Assembly: GCA_946499275.1 (NCBI GenBank)
Contig: CAMMRL010000004.1
Coordinates: 1-64,000 of the forward strand
Source of the DNA: an uncultured Clostridia bacterium
GTDB taxonomy: Bacteria > Bacillota > Clostridia > Oscillospirales > Acutalibacteraceae
Direction: 5' to 3'
DNA length: 64,000 nt
Positions 7,240 to 15,907 of the stretch are shown piece by piece. The translations under genes were made by a program, and so were the position numbers. How positions within the stretch are numbered: position 1 is the first letter of the stretch; every line of letters starts with the position of its first letter. The notes beneath the pieces were generated by a model that worked only from the letters and a program-made list of their open reading frames with translations, was not told the origin of the DNA and ran no database searches.

Positions 7240-9399
7240 TCAGCAGAGTTCCACGGCTAGGTACAGCGGCATATCCTGGATCTTTACGTTCAAGATGTCG
7301 CCGTCCTTCTCCACGGTATGTTTCACTTCCGAACCGTCGATCGTGTGCATCATTACGCCGGTGATATGCTCCGGCACCCGTACGGACAGGTTGAGTTCCG
7401 GGATCGGGGCGATGCGGTCCGCTTCCTCGTCATACTTGTAGCTGATAAGGTGGACCGAACGGCACTTGTCGGATTCCTGCATATGGACGCCGACGTCGGC
7501 GTTATCCACACGGATCTGCCACAGGCCGTCGTGAGCCTTCCGGAAGCCGGCGCGGAAGCATTCCAGCGCCTCCCGCTTGCTTTCCGGATTCTCCACGATG
7601 AAAACGTTTTCCCTGCCTTTGATGGCATCCATCCAACCCGGCACGTTTTCGCCAGCGCGGCCAAAGATGAGTAACCGTTTACCCGTCTCGACATGCTCCG
7701 TCAGCACTTCGGTCTGGTTCACCGTCAGAATATCACAATCCGGGACAACAATCAAGTCATATTGCTCAATATCTTTCAGAGAAATATTCTCCACACGCAG
7801 TTCGTCGTCTCCGAACATCTTCACATCGTACAGCACCTGCTGATCGGACAGTTCTTTGACAACCTCCCAGAAGGGCAGACGGGAAGTGTTTTCGTCCGCA
7901 ATATCGGTCGGCGTATAGAACAGAATGCTATCCTTCTTCTTCAGCACATCGCCGCTGTAGTCCTTGGTGACCTCACGCCAGTAGTAGCTCGGATAGCTGT
8001 ACATGACCATCGTATTCGCGCCGCTGGCCTTGGAATACAGGTATTCGTAATTTTTGAGGAATTTCTGCACCTGCTCGGTCACGTCGCGGGGCGGATAGAA
8101 CGCGTCTTTAATGGTGTTGCCCATCCAGCCGCCGTAGGGCACGGACATGTTACAGCCGTAGGTCGCCGCTTCCAACAGCAGCAGGCGGTATAGGTCGTAG
8201 CCCTTGCCCTTGTCGAGCATTTCGAGCAGTTCCGGGATTACGCCGCCGTAGGGGTTCTCCGCAATCACGAGCGGTTTCGTGTTGGAGTAACCGGCCACAT
8301 AGCGGTACCAGTGGGGCTGACGGAACACCGTGCTGTTCATCTCGGTAATCAACACGTCCACCGTCTGTTCCATCGGGTAGTACACCGGCATCAGGTTGAA
8401 GAAGTTCGCCGAAACCTGGATTTCGCGGTTCTGGGTCTTGCGGGCGTAGTCGCGGGCAAAGTCCACCAGCTCAATGAAATGCTTCTGCACCGCACGCTGT
8501 TGGAAATCGTAATATTCTTTAAACAACGGCGCGCCGTTCGGGAATTCGTAGTGGTTGTCGTTGATGAAGTCTTTATAGTCGAAAGTCTCCAAATCGATAT
8601 CGTCATATTCCGAGCTCAGCTTGCCGGCGGCGCGCAGTTCCTTGAGGTAAGCGGTGAACTGCTTGCGGCAGTCTTTGCAGAAGCAGCCGCCTGCGCCAAG
8701 GGAGGTAATCGGCAACTCCGCCTCGTCTAACTGGATGCCGGCCACACCGGCGTCGATCTGGATCTGAATAATCTTCTTCAGGTAATCGCGCCACACAGGG
8801 TTGTTGCGGCAGGTCTGGTAACAGGTTTCCGAATGGCCGACTACTTCCACCCAACGGGCGTGTACCGGCTCGCCTTTGTAGGTCCGGGCCGCCACCTCTT
8901 CCCACAGGTCGGTCACCAATTCTCCGTCGCTGTTAATGATCCCGTCGGGATAAAAATCTTTCAGCGACGTACGGAACAAGCCGTCGTGCTTGCCGTTTGA
9001 AAACTCACGTAGGCCGTACCAGTCGTGCGGCTGGTCCTTGTCGCGCAGCACATTCATCTGCTTAATGTACTTGCCGTCTTCGGAAATTACAACCGGGAAC
9101 TCCCAGCCCTGCACCTCAAAGACGATACCGAACACTTTAATGCCGCGCTTATTGCATTCCGCAATGAATTCGCTGTCGTTCATAAAGCCGTAAAAACGCA
9201 GGCGCGGATCCACCTCGCCAAAGGCCTCGTTTTCCAAGTAAGGAAGGGAAATGGAGCCGCCACCGAGTGCCGACCACACCAGCATGGTAGCCTCGTATTT
9301 CTCCAAATCCTCCACCATTTGCATGCTGCGGAACGGTAAGCTGGGATGATAACAGTGGTTGTTTTTATACCAACCGTCAAAATAAATGCCTCTTTCCAC
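7240..9399 (-). CDS. Putative cytoplasmic TIM-barrel glycoside hydrolase with trimerisation-like domain
   Basis: The 719-residue protein has no signal peptide. It opens with a barrel-like region (MERGIYFDGWYKNNHCY). The segment AGIQLDEAELPI, followed by a CFCKDC cysteine cluster, is a pattern I associate with uncharacterised glycosidases (GHL6/GH42-like). The acidic residues in LDEAE are candidate catalytic groups. The later part, DLIVVPDCDILTVNQTEVL then GKRLLIFGRAGENVPGW, resembles the Rossmann-like trimerisation domain of GH42 beta-galactosidases. It lies between the small SBP of module A and the GH106-like gene, so the two enzymes may act in turn on one imported glycan. Substrate and exact family are unknown. 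Confidence 0.62.
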   Translation of the reverse strand: MERGIYFDGWYKNNHCYHPSLPFRSMQMVEDLEKYEATMLVWSALGGGSISLPYLENEAFGEVDPRLRFYGFMNDSEFIAECNKRGIKVFGIVFEVQGWEFPVVISEDGKYIKQMNVLRDKDQPHDWYGLREFSNGKHDGLFRTSLKDFYPDGIINSDGELVTDLWEEVAARTYKGEPVHARWVEVVGHSETCYQTCRNNPVWRDYLKKIIQIQIDAGVAGIQLDEAELPITSLGAGGCFCKDCRKQFTAYLKELRAAGKLSSEYDDIDLETFDYKDFINDNHYEFPNGAPLFKEYYDFQQRAVQKHFIELVDFARDYARKTQNREIQVSANFFNLMPVYYPMEQTVDVLITEMNSTVFRQPHWYRYVAGYSNTKPLVIAENPYGGVIPELLEMLDKGKGYDLYRLLLLEAATYGCNMSVPYGGWMGNTIKDAFYPPRDVTEQVQKFLKNYEYLYSKASGANTMVMYSYPSYYWREVTKDYSGDVLKKKDSILFYTPTDIADENTSRLPFWEVVKELSDQQVLYDVKMFGDDELRVENISLKDIEQYDLIVVPDCDILTVNQTEVLTEHVETGKRLLIFGRAGENVPGWMDAIKGRENVFIVENPESKREALECFRAGFRKAHDGLWQIRVDNADVGVHMQESDKCRSVHLISYKYDEEADRIAPIPELNLSVRVPEHITGVMMHTIDGSEVKHTVEKDGDILNVKIQDMPLYLAVELC

Positions 9400-9505
9400 G
9401 ATGTCTCCTCCGTTTTCCCATTACAGAATCGATAAAATTTTATGGGCGCCGTTTCCTTATGACAACCCGACTTTTTTCAACATATTCCTTCAAAAGAAAG
9501 GCGCA

Positions 9506-9539
9506 TTCCGCCGCCCGATCCGAAAGCCGGACGGCGGAA
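9506..9539 (-). terminator. Hairpin after the small SBP gene of module A
   Basis: TTCCGCCG (9506-9513) and CGGCGGAA (9532-9539) form a GC-rich stem with further internal CCG/CGG pairing. On the minus strand it is followed by a T-rich stretch, TGCGCCTTTCTTTTG. The same gap holds a 12-base palindrome ATAAAATTTTAT (9432-9443) whose role is unknown. A hairpin after an SBP gene often limits read-through and protects SBP mRNA, which would suit a protein needed in excess. Confidence 0.6.
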
Positions 9540-9576
9540 CACGCCACATAAGAACTACGCGGTTTTGCCTGCGGAA

Positions 9577-10929
9577 TTATTCCGCCGGGGTAAAGGACTC
9601 TTTCCCGCCGTAAACCAGCTGTACGTCGCTGACCAGCTGCGGTTCAATGGTTTCCACGATGGTAGCCGCCGGAACCTGATCATACGCGCTGTTGATAATG
9701 CTGCTAACAATCTTGTCGATGTTTGCGGTAGCGGTATCGTACGCGTACAGATAGGTAACGTCGTCCGCATAGATCATGTCATAGTTTTCCTGACCGTAAC
9801 GGGCGGCTTCTTTGGCATCGCCGACAGCCAGTTGCTTATTGTTGACCAAACGCATGAACGCCGCGGCGCCTTCTGGATTCTTCGCACCGTCCGGGATGGC
9901 GAACGCCTGCGGATACATGTACACGGTCTTCTTCCCAGCTTCCACATCCGGGCCGGCCGGCAGCGGAGCCATACCGACTTCAAACGCATTGAGGTTCGGG
10001 AATTCCTGACCGACAATCATGCCCAGCTTGCCGTTGTTCCAGGAATCAAACATGCTGCCGTTATCATCAATCTGGATAAAGCCGTTGGGGCCAAGCCACT
10101 CACGGAACTTGTTGATGGTGTTCTGCACTTGATTACTCTTCAAGTTGGAAGCCGCCGTACCGGCCGCCGTATCGATCTTCAACAGGGAAGAACCGTCCGC
10201 AACCACAAACTGGTTGAAGATTTCCGCCCAACCGCCGAAGCCAAAGGTATCGATGTTGCCGTCTTTGCGGGTGGTGATCGCCTGGCCCGCTTTTTCAAAC
10301 TCATCCCAATTCCATTTGCCCTGGCGGAAGAGTTCGTCCGGATAGGTCAGACCATTGAGGTCGAACAGGTCCTTGTTGTACATGATATACTTGAGGTAGG
10401 GTTTAATCGGAATCGCATAGGTATGCTCTTTCCAGGAGAAGAGACTGCGGTCGATTTTGTAATAAGCATAGTCCTCGTCGGTCACATACTCGTCGAGGGG
10501 CTGTACCAGGCCGGAGAAGATGACGTTGTGCATCACACGGTCATATACTTCAATCAGGTCCGGGGCCTCTCCCGAATTCTGCATGTTGGTGGCGGTGGGT
10601 ATCATATCGCCCCAAGCAACAAATTCCACCGTAACCTTGCCGCCGTATTTCGCTTCAAAGTCCGGGATTGCTTCCAGGATTGCATCGTAAACGTTGGGAT
10701 CCTGCTCTTTCTGCGTCGCATACTGATCCGCATTGTTCCAGTACACTATTGAAAGATTTGGGTTTTCCAGGGTATCCGGCAGCTTCTGTGCGCCCTCAAC
10801 ATCGGAATAATCGGACCATCCGCTTTCACCGCCGCTCTCGCTTCCCCCTTTGTCCTGCGAGCAGCCTGCAAATGCGCAAGTAATCAGAGAAGCCGCGAGA
10901 AGGGTAACCAGTAATCTCTTGCCTTTCAT
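9577..10929 (-). CDS. Small ABC sugar-binding lipoprotein, module A
   Basis: This is a 450-residue extracellular solute-binding protein of the family 1 carbohydrate type. A signal peptide ends at a lipobox, CAFAGC, with the lipidated Cys at residue 23, followed by a Gly/Ser-rich linker. The body has typical SBP elements such as NAEK-free FVAWGDMIP, DLIEVYD, FGFGGWAEIF and a C-terminal ATIVETIEPQL helix. AAAGGAG lies 8 bases before the ATG. It follows permease pair 2 (12969-11031), so it most likely feeds that pair. Its counterpart in module B is the 52716-54167 gene, which sits at the opposite end of its module. The ligand is unknown. Confidence 0.9.
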   Translation of the reverse strand: MKGKRLLVTLLAASLITCAFAGCSQDKGGSESGGESGWSDYSDVEGAQKLPDTLENPNLSIVYWNNADQYATQKEQDPNVYDAILEAIPDFEAKYGGKVTVEFVAWGDMIPTATNMQNSGEAPDLIEVYDRVMHNVIFSGLVQPLDEYVTDEDYAYYKIDRSLFSWKEHTYAIPIKPYLKYIMYNKDLFDLNGLTYPDELFRQGKWNWDEFEKAGQAITTRKDGNIDTFGFGGWAEIFNQFVVADGSSLLKIDTAAGTAASNLKSNQVQNTINKFREWLGPNGFIQIDDNGSMFDSWNNGKLGMIVGQEFPNLNAFEVGMAPLPAGPDVEAGKKTVYMYPQAFAIPDGAKNPEGAAAFMRLVNNKQLAVGDAKEAARYGQENYDMIYADDVTYLYAYDTATANIDKIVSSIINSAYDQVPAATIVETIEPQLVSDVQLVYGGKESFTPAE

Positions 10930-11030
10930 AATTATGCTCCTTTCCCCTTTTTAATAAGGTTCTCCTTTTATAATTTCACCGCCTAAAGCGATAAAATCCT
11001 TGGATGAATTGGCAGCGTCTGCCGCCGCTG

Positions 11031-12044
11031 TTACATGCCGGTCAAGCCGGAGCTTTCAATGCTTTCCGAGAAGTTCTTCTGAAGAAGGATGTACAAAATG
11101 ACCAACGGGATAATTGACAGCAGGCAAATGGCCTGAACTTGAGTCTGGGCCGTATCGATCGTCATTCCAAGGCCCAAATTGTTAATGTTCTTCAGCCGCT
11201 CCTGGAACTGGGCGAGGGACATGGAAATCGTCTCCATTTTGCTGCCCAGGAACATGGACGGCGTGTAATAATCATTCCAGTTCCACACCACCGAAAGGAG
11301 GACTACTGTCAGTACAATGTTTTTCGTCGTCGGCACCACAATCCGCAGGAAGGTGCTGTAAGCATTGCAGCCGTCGATGGAGGCCGCTTCCTCCAACTCC
11401 TTCGGAAGGCTGAGGAAGAACTGCCGGTAGATAAAGATATATAAACCGGCGCGCAGACCCATCGCAAAGATAGCCGGAAGCATCGTTACCAGCGGCGTAC
11501 CGATCAAATTGATTTCAATACCCGCGCCGCTGATCATATTGATCAAAGAAATAATCCCTAATGGGTCAAAGAACCGGTACTGCAGATACATGGACGCTGT
11601 CAGTGTCTGCTGCGGAACAATAATGGTCAACACGACCAGAGCAAAGACCAAGCCGCGCCCGCGGAAATTGAAACGAGCCAGGCCGTAAGCCACCAACATA
11701 CAGCTTACCGTCGAAATCAACGCCGGAATAATGGCTACCAAAAAGGTATCCAGCGCCACCTTCCCTAGGTCCACCAGCTGCATGACAACCCAGAAATTGT
11801 CCAACGTCAATTCCTTCGGAATCCAGATAACCGAAGGATCGTAATATTCCAGCGCCGGCTTAAACGCATTACTGATCATGTAAAAAACCGGGTACAAAAT
11901 AACGAAACACAGCCCAATCAAAAGGGCATGGCGGAAAATAATAAACAGGATATGCTGCGGCTTATGGACACGGACAAAATGCTGTGCACTCTCCTTCGCT
12001 TTCTGCCGGTTGTCCGCCGAAAAATAGCTCTTAATCTTTTCCAC
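11031..12044 (-). CDS. Carbohydrate ABC permease, MalG-like (module A pair 2)
   Basis: The protein (337 residues) has six predicted membrane helices and the EAASIDGCNAYSTFL cytoplasmic loop that docks the ATPase in the MalG/CUT1 branch. It ends in the usual IESSGLTGM tail. The start is GTG at 12044 with AAGGGGGG upstream. It lies 13 bases after the 12058-12969 permease and is its likely partner. The module B equivalent, 41772-42740, shares the IESSGLTG tail. Confidence 0.92.
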   Translation of the reverse strand: MEKIKSYFSADNRQKAKESAQHFVRVHKPQHILFIIFRHALLIGLCFVILYPVFYMISNAFKPALEYYDPSVIWIPKELTLDNFWVVMQLVDLGKVALDTFLVAIIPALISTVSCMLVAYGLARFNFRGRGLVFALVVLTIIVPQQTLTASMYLQYRFFDPLGIISLINMISGAGIEINLIGTPLVTMLPAIFAMGLRAGLYIFIYRQFFLSLPKELEEAASIDGCNAYSTFLRIVVPTTKNIVLTVVLLSVVWNWNDYYTPSMFLGSKMETISMSLAQFQERLKNINNLGLGMTIDTAQTQVQAICLLSIIPLVILYILLQKNFSESIESSGLTGM

Positions 12045-12057
12045 TTACGATCCCCCC

Positions 12058-12969
12058 TTACCCTTGGATTTTGGAAACACGCCTGCCGAGGATCCCGTAA
12101 GCAATCCCCAGGAATATGATGATAACCACAAAATAAATCCACGCCATGGTAGCGCTGTAGGACAAATTCATTACCTTGCCGAAGCCCATATTCTGAATGG
12201 CGCCCATCATGGTGTTACCGGCTTCCGTCGTTCCGTAAGCCGTAAAGGAATCAATGATGGTATAAACAATATTCAGGAAAATAATCGGCGAAATAAGCGG
12301 GATCGTGATTTTCCAGAAGATGTCCCAGCTGCTGGCGCCTTCGATTTTACACGCTTCATAACCCGAAGCCGGAAGCTTCTGAAGACCGCTCAGGAATAGC
12401 AGGATCTGGACGCCCGACTTGGAAAGCAGGGCAAAAATCTTATCAACAACACCGGTAACGATATCGATAATATCCTGGGGGACGTTGCCCTGCAGCATAA
12501 TCTCTTTCAGCCCCGTGCTCTGGAACATAAATGCGTTCTGGTCGTTGCCGATGGAAGTCCCGCCGTTCATCACACTCTGAACCAAAGTATAAACCACGCC
12601 GGAAGTCATAATAATCGGCAGGAAGAACACCGCCCGATAAAATGTCCGGCCATGGAATTTTTGGTTCAAAAGCACTGCTACTAGAAGGCTGAACAGCGTA
12701 ATGATCGCCACTTCCAAGAGCATATTTCCTACAGCCGTACCAAGCAATTGTGGATACTCCGCATCAGCAAAAAGCAGATGTGCGTAATTATCGAATCCTA
12801 CCCAGGTGAGGGTAAACCCATTTCCGGATAATCGTACGGTGTTAAAGGTGTAATAGAACGAATTCACCAGAGGGATGAGGAAAAAGAGCAAGAAACCAAT
12901 GACCCAAGGCAGGATGAAAACATATCCGGCCCGTGCCCGTTTCCTTTCAAAATGAGAACGTCTTTTCAT
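12058..12969 (-). CDS. Sugar ABC permease, MalF/UgpA-like (module A pair 2)
   Basis: The 303-residue protein has six membrane helices. The coupling loop reads EACKIEGASSWDIFWKI; Glu replaces the usual Asp of the DGA motif. Between helices in the middle it carries about 50 extra, probably extracellular residues (GGTSIGNDQNAFMFQ through LLSKSG) that are longer than in typical MalF-type LplB permeases. Module B's 42737-43636 has an insertion in the same place. It is the first gene of pair 2, directly after DUF5696. Confidence 0.9.
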   Translation of the reverse strand: MKRRSHFERKRARAGYVFILPWVIGFLLFFLIPLVNSFYYTFNTVRLSGNGFTLTWVGFDNYAHLLFADAEYPQLLGTAVGNMLLEVAIITLFSLLVAVLLNQKFHGRTFYRAVFFLPIIMTSGVVYTLVQSVMNGGTSIGNDQNAFMFQSTGLKEIMLQGNVPQDIIDIVTGVVDKIFALLSKSGVQILLFLSGLQKLPASGYEACKIEGASSWDIFWKITIPLISPIIFLNIVYTIIDSFTAYGTTEAGNTMMGAIQNMGFGKVMNLSYSATMAWIYFVVIIIFLGIAYGILGRRVSKIQG

Positions 12970-13005
12970 AACAGCACCGCGCCTTTCGGTTCACAGGAAA
13001 CCTGC

Positions 13006-15276
13006 TTATTTTACTACCGCGAAGCCGGTAGCTTCGATCGTCTGACCATCGATCACCACGGACTCGGAATTGTAGTTGACAATAACCTTTGTCGTGCCGC
13101 CGTACGTCGTCTGATAAACGTTATCGGCTAATTCTTCATGCCCGGTGATAGGCTGATCCGCCACGTCCTTCAATACGGAATTGATTGTGTTGTACTCGGA
13201 AATAGCCGAGTCAATCCACCGTTGATAATCCGCACTGTACAGGAAATCGCTGCGGGAGCCAATCAGTTCGGAGCTGTTGCGGCCGACCCAGGAGTACATG
13301 GGAGCGGCACCGGTTTCCAGGCACTTCAAATACATGATTTCCGGATTACTCGCCAGATTGGTGGCACCAATCGAATAATTTACATATCCATGAAAAACAA
13401 TCTGATAGAAAGGAACCGTAGCATCTTCCAAATCATAGCCGCTGCTGTAAATCGGGGAATTCATGATGTGCGTCGCTCTTGTCGCCGCATAATCCCCCGC
13501 ACCGGTTACCATCAGATCATCTACCGTCTCAAGCGCCTTATCCAGAATGCCGCCATAGAGATCCGGTATTTCGGAACGGGACATGCCCTTGCTGCTTAAA
13601 TCAGAATACACCTTATTTCCTAAAGCGTCTACTGCCAAACCGGAAATATTCCGCTTCGCATAATTCTTCAGGAATTTGTCATAGAACCCGGAGAGACTGG
13701 TCGGGCGGGTAAGATAACCCGGTTGATAGCGTGTATCCGTGCTTGCGGAATCCAACGCAAAGGTGTACTGCGGCTGCGTGGTATTGGATACGTTGTTCAG
13801 CGCATCTCCCAAGGTGGAAAAGCCGTTGCCCGTCTTATACACGTTTGTCATATCCACACTCAGGAAAAGGCTGCCGCCGTTGTTTTTCAGTAGATTGTTC
13901 AGCTTATCCAGGCTCTTCTGATTGCCGACTTTTCCCTCGATTTTCGCATTGGTCTGGATTTTATCGTAATAGCCGTTCTTCATCCAATAGTTGTATTTCA
14001 CCACAGTATTGGTCACGCCGCCAGCATTCAGCTTTTCAATCATTGAAATAGCGTCCTCAAACGTCGTGGTTGCAATTTTGGTATCCATCGGAATGCCGAA
14101 ATACGCCTTTGTTTTACGGATAAACCCATACAGGTCCAGATAGAAAGGAATATCTCCCTGCTGCACATGTTTTTCCAAGCCGCCGTTTTCAATGAGGTAC
14201 TCCCGATACAAAGCCGCCATATCGGCATATCCGTTTTTCCCGGTTTCCAGGAATTCATAGTTTACCTGGTAGGTTTCATTCGAATCCGGATTCCGCTCAT
14301 TGACTGTCGTAATTTTGGATTCAAACTCTTTCTGCAGCAGCCGGACCGACCCCTGTATACGGTATTGGTAGCTGGAATACACCGTATTATATGAAGTGAA
14401 GGTGCCACCGCTCTGCGCCTTGACGGAAGCACGCCCGGCACTTTCCGTAATAATGGCCAAGAAACCGTCCTGATTGCACTTCATACCGAATACCGGCAGA
14501 TGCAGGTTGACGGATTGCGACATGGACGCCTTTTGGGCCTGTGCAGCTTCCATGCTGCGGTCGCTGGTGCCGTAATCATAGCCGTAGAGGATGCTGTTAA
14601 ATTCGCTGGCAGAGGTTTTCCCGTTGTTGAAATTGATCAGCGCCCCACTGCCGTCCGGCACAAACAGATAGCCTTCGTCTTCACTGCTGCCGGCGCCGAA
14701 ATACGGAAGAAGGTCGATGGTGATTAACTCGTTCGTACCGTATTCTTCAACTTCTTTTGTCAACAGGCTCGCCTGCAAGGAAGTTTCCGTGAGGGTATAT
14801 TTCACCGGTATCCGAATTTGCGCCTTTGGGAAATCGTAGACAAAAATCGCAGCCCCATTTTCAATCTTGCTTGTAAGCCCATCCTTCATTACTGAATTCA
14901 GATAGCTTGTTTCGGTTAAGGCTTGCTGTTTCTCGGTGGTATAAGTAATGGAAATCTGCGACTGCAAGGTAGCCTTGTACGTACCGGCTGCCAATTCGTC
15001 TTCGCTGGCATTAAGCGGATTCGAATACCATACTTTTCCGTTTTTCAGGTCTTCTACCATGATCTGCCCATTGGAGCGATTCGCCATTAATTTCAGGTTT
15101 TCATTCTGGTCGACCAACTGGTACTCGTCTTCGGAACTGGCCGTTGCGCCCGCAGACTCCATCCCTTCGGCCGCGCCGTCCGCTTCTTCAGCATACATCA
15201 TCGGGACAGGAACAACAGTGGCAGCCAACAACGACAGAGTAGCCACCAGGCAAAGGACCTTTTGTTTCATTTTCAT
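13006..15276 (-). CDS. Exported DUF5696-family protein (module A)
   Basis: The ATG at 15276 (MKMKQK) is chosen because AAGGAGGT lies 7 bases upstream, giving 756 residues. A signal peptide (about residues 1-30, ending near MYAEEADG) is followed by a beta-rich N-terminal half. FVPDGSGALI and YGYDYGTSDRS precede what reads like a barrel-type region, FYLDLYGFIRKTKAYFGIP and KYNYWMKNGYYDK. The C-terminus TTKVIVNYNSESVVIDGQTI is strand-rich. No lipobox or C-terminal anchor is seen. The module B protein (43633-45930) has the same landmarks. The biochemical role is unknown; a glycan-binding or glycosidase-related fold is inference. It sits between YIP1 and permease pair 2 in both modules. Confidence 0.8.
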   Translation of the reverse strand: MKMKQKVLCLVATLSLLAATVVPVPMMYAEEADGAAEGMESAGATASSEDEYQLVDQNENLKLMANRSNGQIMVEDLKNGKVWYSNPLNASEDELAAGTYKATLQSQISITYTTEKQQALTETSYLNSVMKDGLTSKIENGAAIFVYDFPKAQIRIPVKYTLTETSLQASLLTKEVEEYGTNELITIDLLPYFGAGSSEDEGYLFVPDGSGALINFNNGKTSASEFNSILYGYDYGTSDRSMEAAQAQKASMSQSVNLHLPVFGMKCNQDGFLAIITESAGRASVKAQSGGTFTSYNTVYSSYQYRIQGSVRLLQKEFESKITTVNERNPDSNETYQVNYEFLETGKNGYADMAALYREYLIENGGLEKHVQQGDIPFYLDLYGFIRKTKAYFGIPMDTKIATTTFEDAISMIEKLNAGGVTNTVVKYNYWMKNGYYDKIQTNAKIEGKVGNQKSLDKLNNLLKNNGGSLFLSVDMTNVYKTGNGFSTLGDALNNVSNTTQPQYTFALDSASTDTRYQPGYLTRPTSLSGFYDKFLKNYAKRNISGLAVDALGNKVYSDLSSKGMSRSEIPDLYGGILDKALETVDDLMVTGAGDYAATRATHIMNSPIYSSGYDLEDATVPFYQIVFHGYVNYSIGATNLASNPEIMYLKCLETGAAPMYSWVGRNSSELIGSRSDFLYSADYQRWIDSAISEYNTINSVLKDVADQPITGHEELADNVYQTTYGGTTKVIVNYNSESVVIDGQTIEATGFAVVK

Positions 15277-15289
15277 GGTCGCCACCTCC

Positions 15290-15907
15290 TTACATGCGGA
15301 ACATGATTTCGCTGAACAAAGTATATGCAAATGCATATACCTGCTGGAACAGGCTGTAAAGCATCATCATCAGGAACAGCATTACCGCTATGCCGAATAT
15401 GGTAAGTAAGATATTGCCAACCGTTCCCTTAAAGTCCAACTGATGGATCTGGTACATCCCAAAAAACATCATCAAGCAGGACCATGCAATGCCAAACGCC
15501 TGCAGAAGGTACAGGAATGTTGCCATTTCCAAGGAAGCAAAGTTACTGGCAATGATAAATAATGCCGTAAATACGATATAGGGGATCAGAGAATAACAGG
15601 TAACCACCCAGATCTGCCGGATTTTCCCTTCGCCATCCATTAAGGAACTGACCGCCCAATTGGATATAAACCACAAGAGGACGCCGCCAACCGAAACGGC
15701 AAAAATGGATATCATCGAAATTTTATCCGGGTTGTTGGTATTAAACGAGAATCCGGTCAGCTGCGCCGATAGTACGTTGATGAGGAAGAATAAGAAGAGT
15801 ACTACGAACGAAATGACATTGGAACCCTTTCCGTTCCATTTTACCTCTTCGAAGCCGGCAATCGGATGGAAAACCGTATATTTGCAGTGTTTCAGATGCT
15901 CTTTCAT
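15290..15907 (-). CDS. YIP1-family membrane protein (module A)
   Basis: The 205-residue protein starts with a short cytosolic segment (HPIAGFEEVKWNGKG) and has about five membrane helices, as in the YIP1 domain. Landmarks GFSFNTNNPDKIS and DGEGKIRQIWVVTCYSLIPYI recur in the C-terminal part of the module B fusion as GFSFATNSLDNTS and DGKGRFKTMFIGMAYALTPFI. Its ATG overlaps the TGA of the upstream NHL/TPR gene (ATGA), implying translational coupling. Bacterial YIP1 proteins have no settled function. The fusion in module B argues that this protein forms one unit with the NHL/TPR protein. Confidence 0.85.
   Translation of the reverse strand: MKEHLKHCKYTVFHPIAGFEEVKWNGKGSNVISFVVLFLFFLINVLSAQLTGFSFNTNNPDKISMISIFAVSVGGVLLWFISNWAVSSLMDGEGKIRQIWVVTCYSLIPYIVFTALFIIASNFASLEMATFLYLLQAFGIAWSCLMMFFGMYQIHQLDFKGTVGNILLTIFGIAVMLFLMMMLYSLFQQVYAFAYTLFSEIMFRM

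Noticed and set aside
9432-9443. ATAAAATTTTAT palindrome as an operator or promoter
   Set aside because: A 12-base AT palindrome can arise by chance, no -35 partner was found, and a similar half only recurs near 10990.
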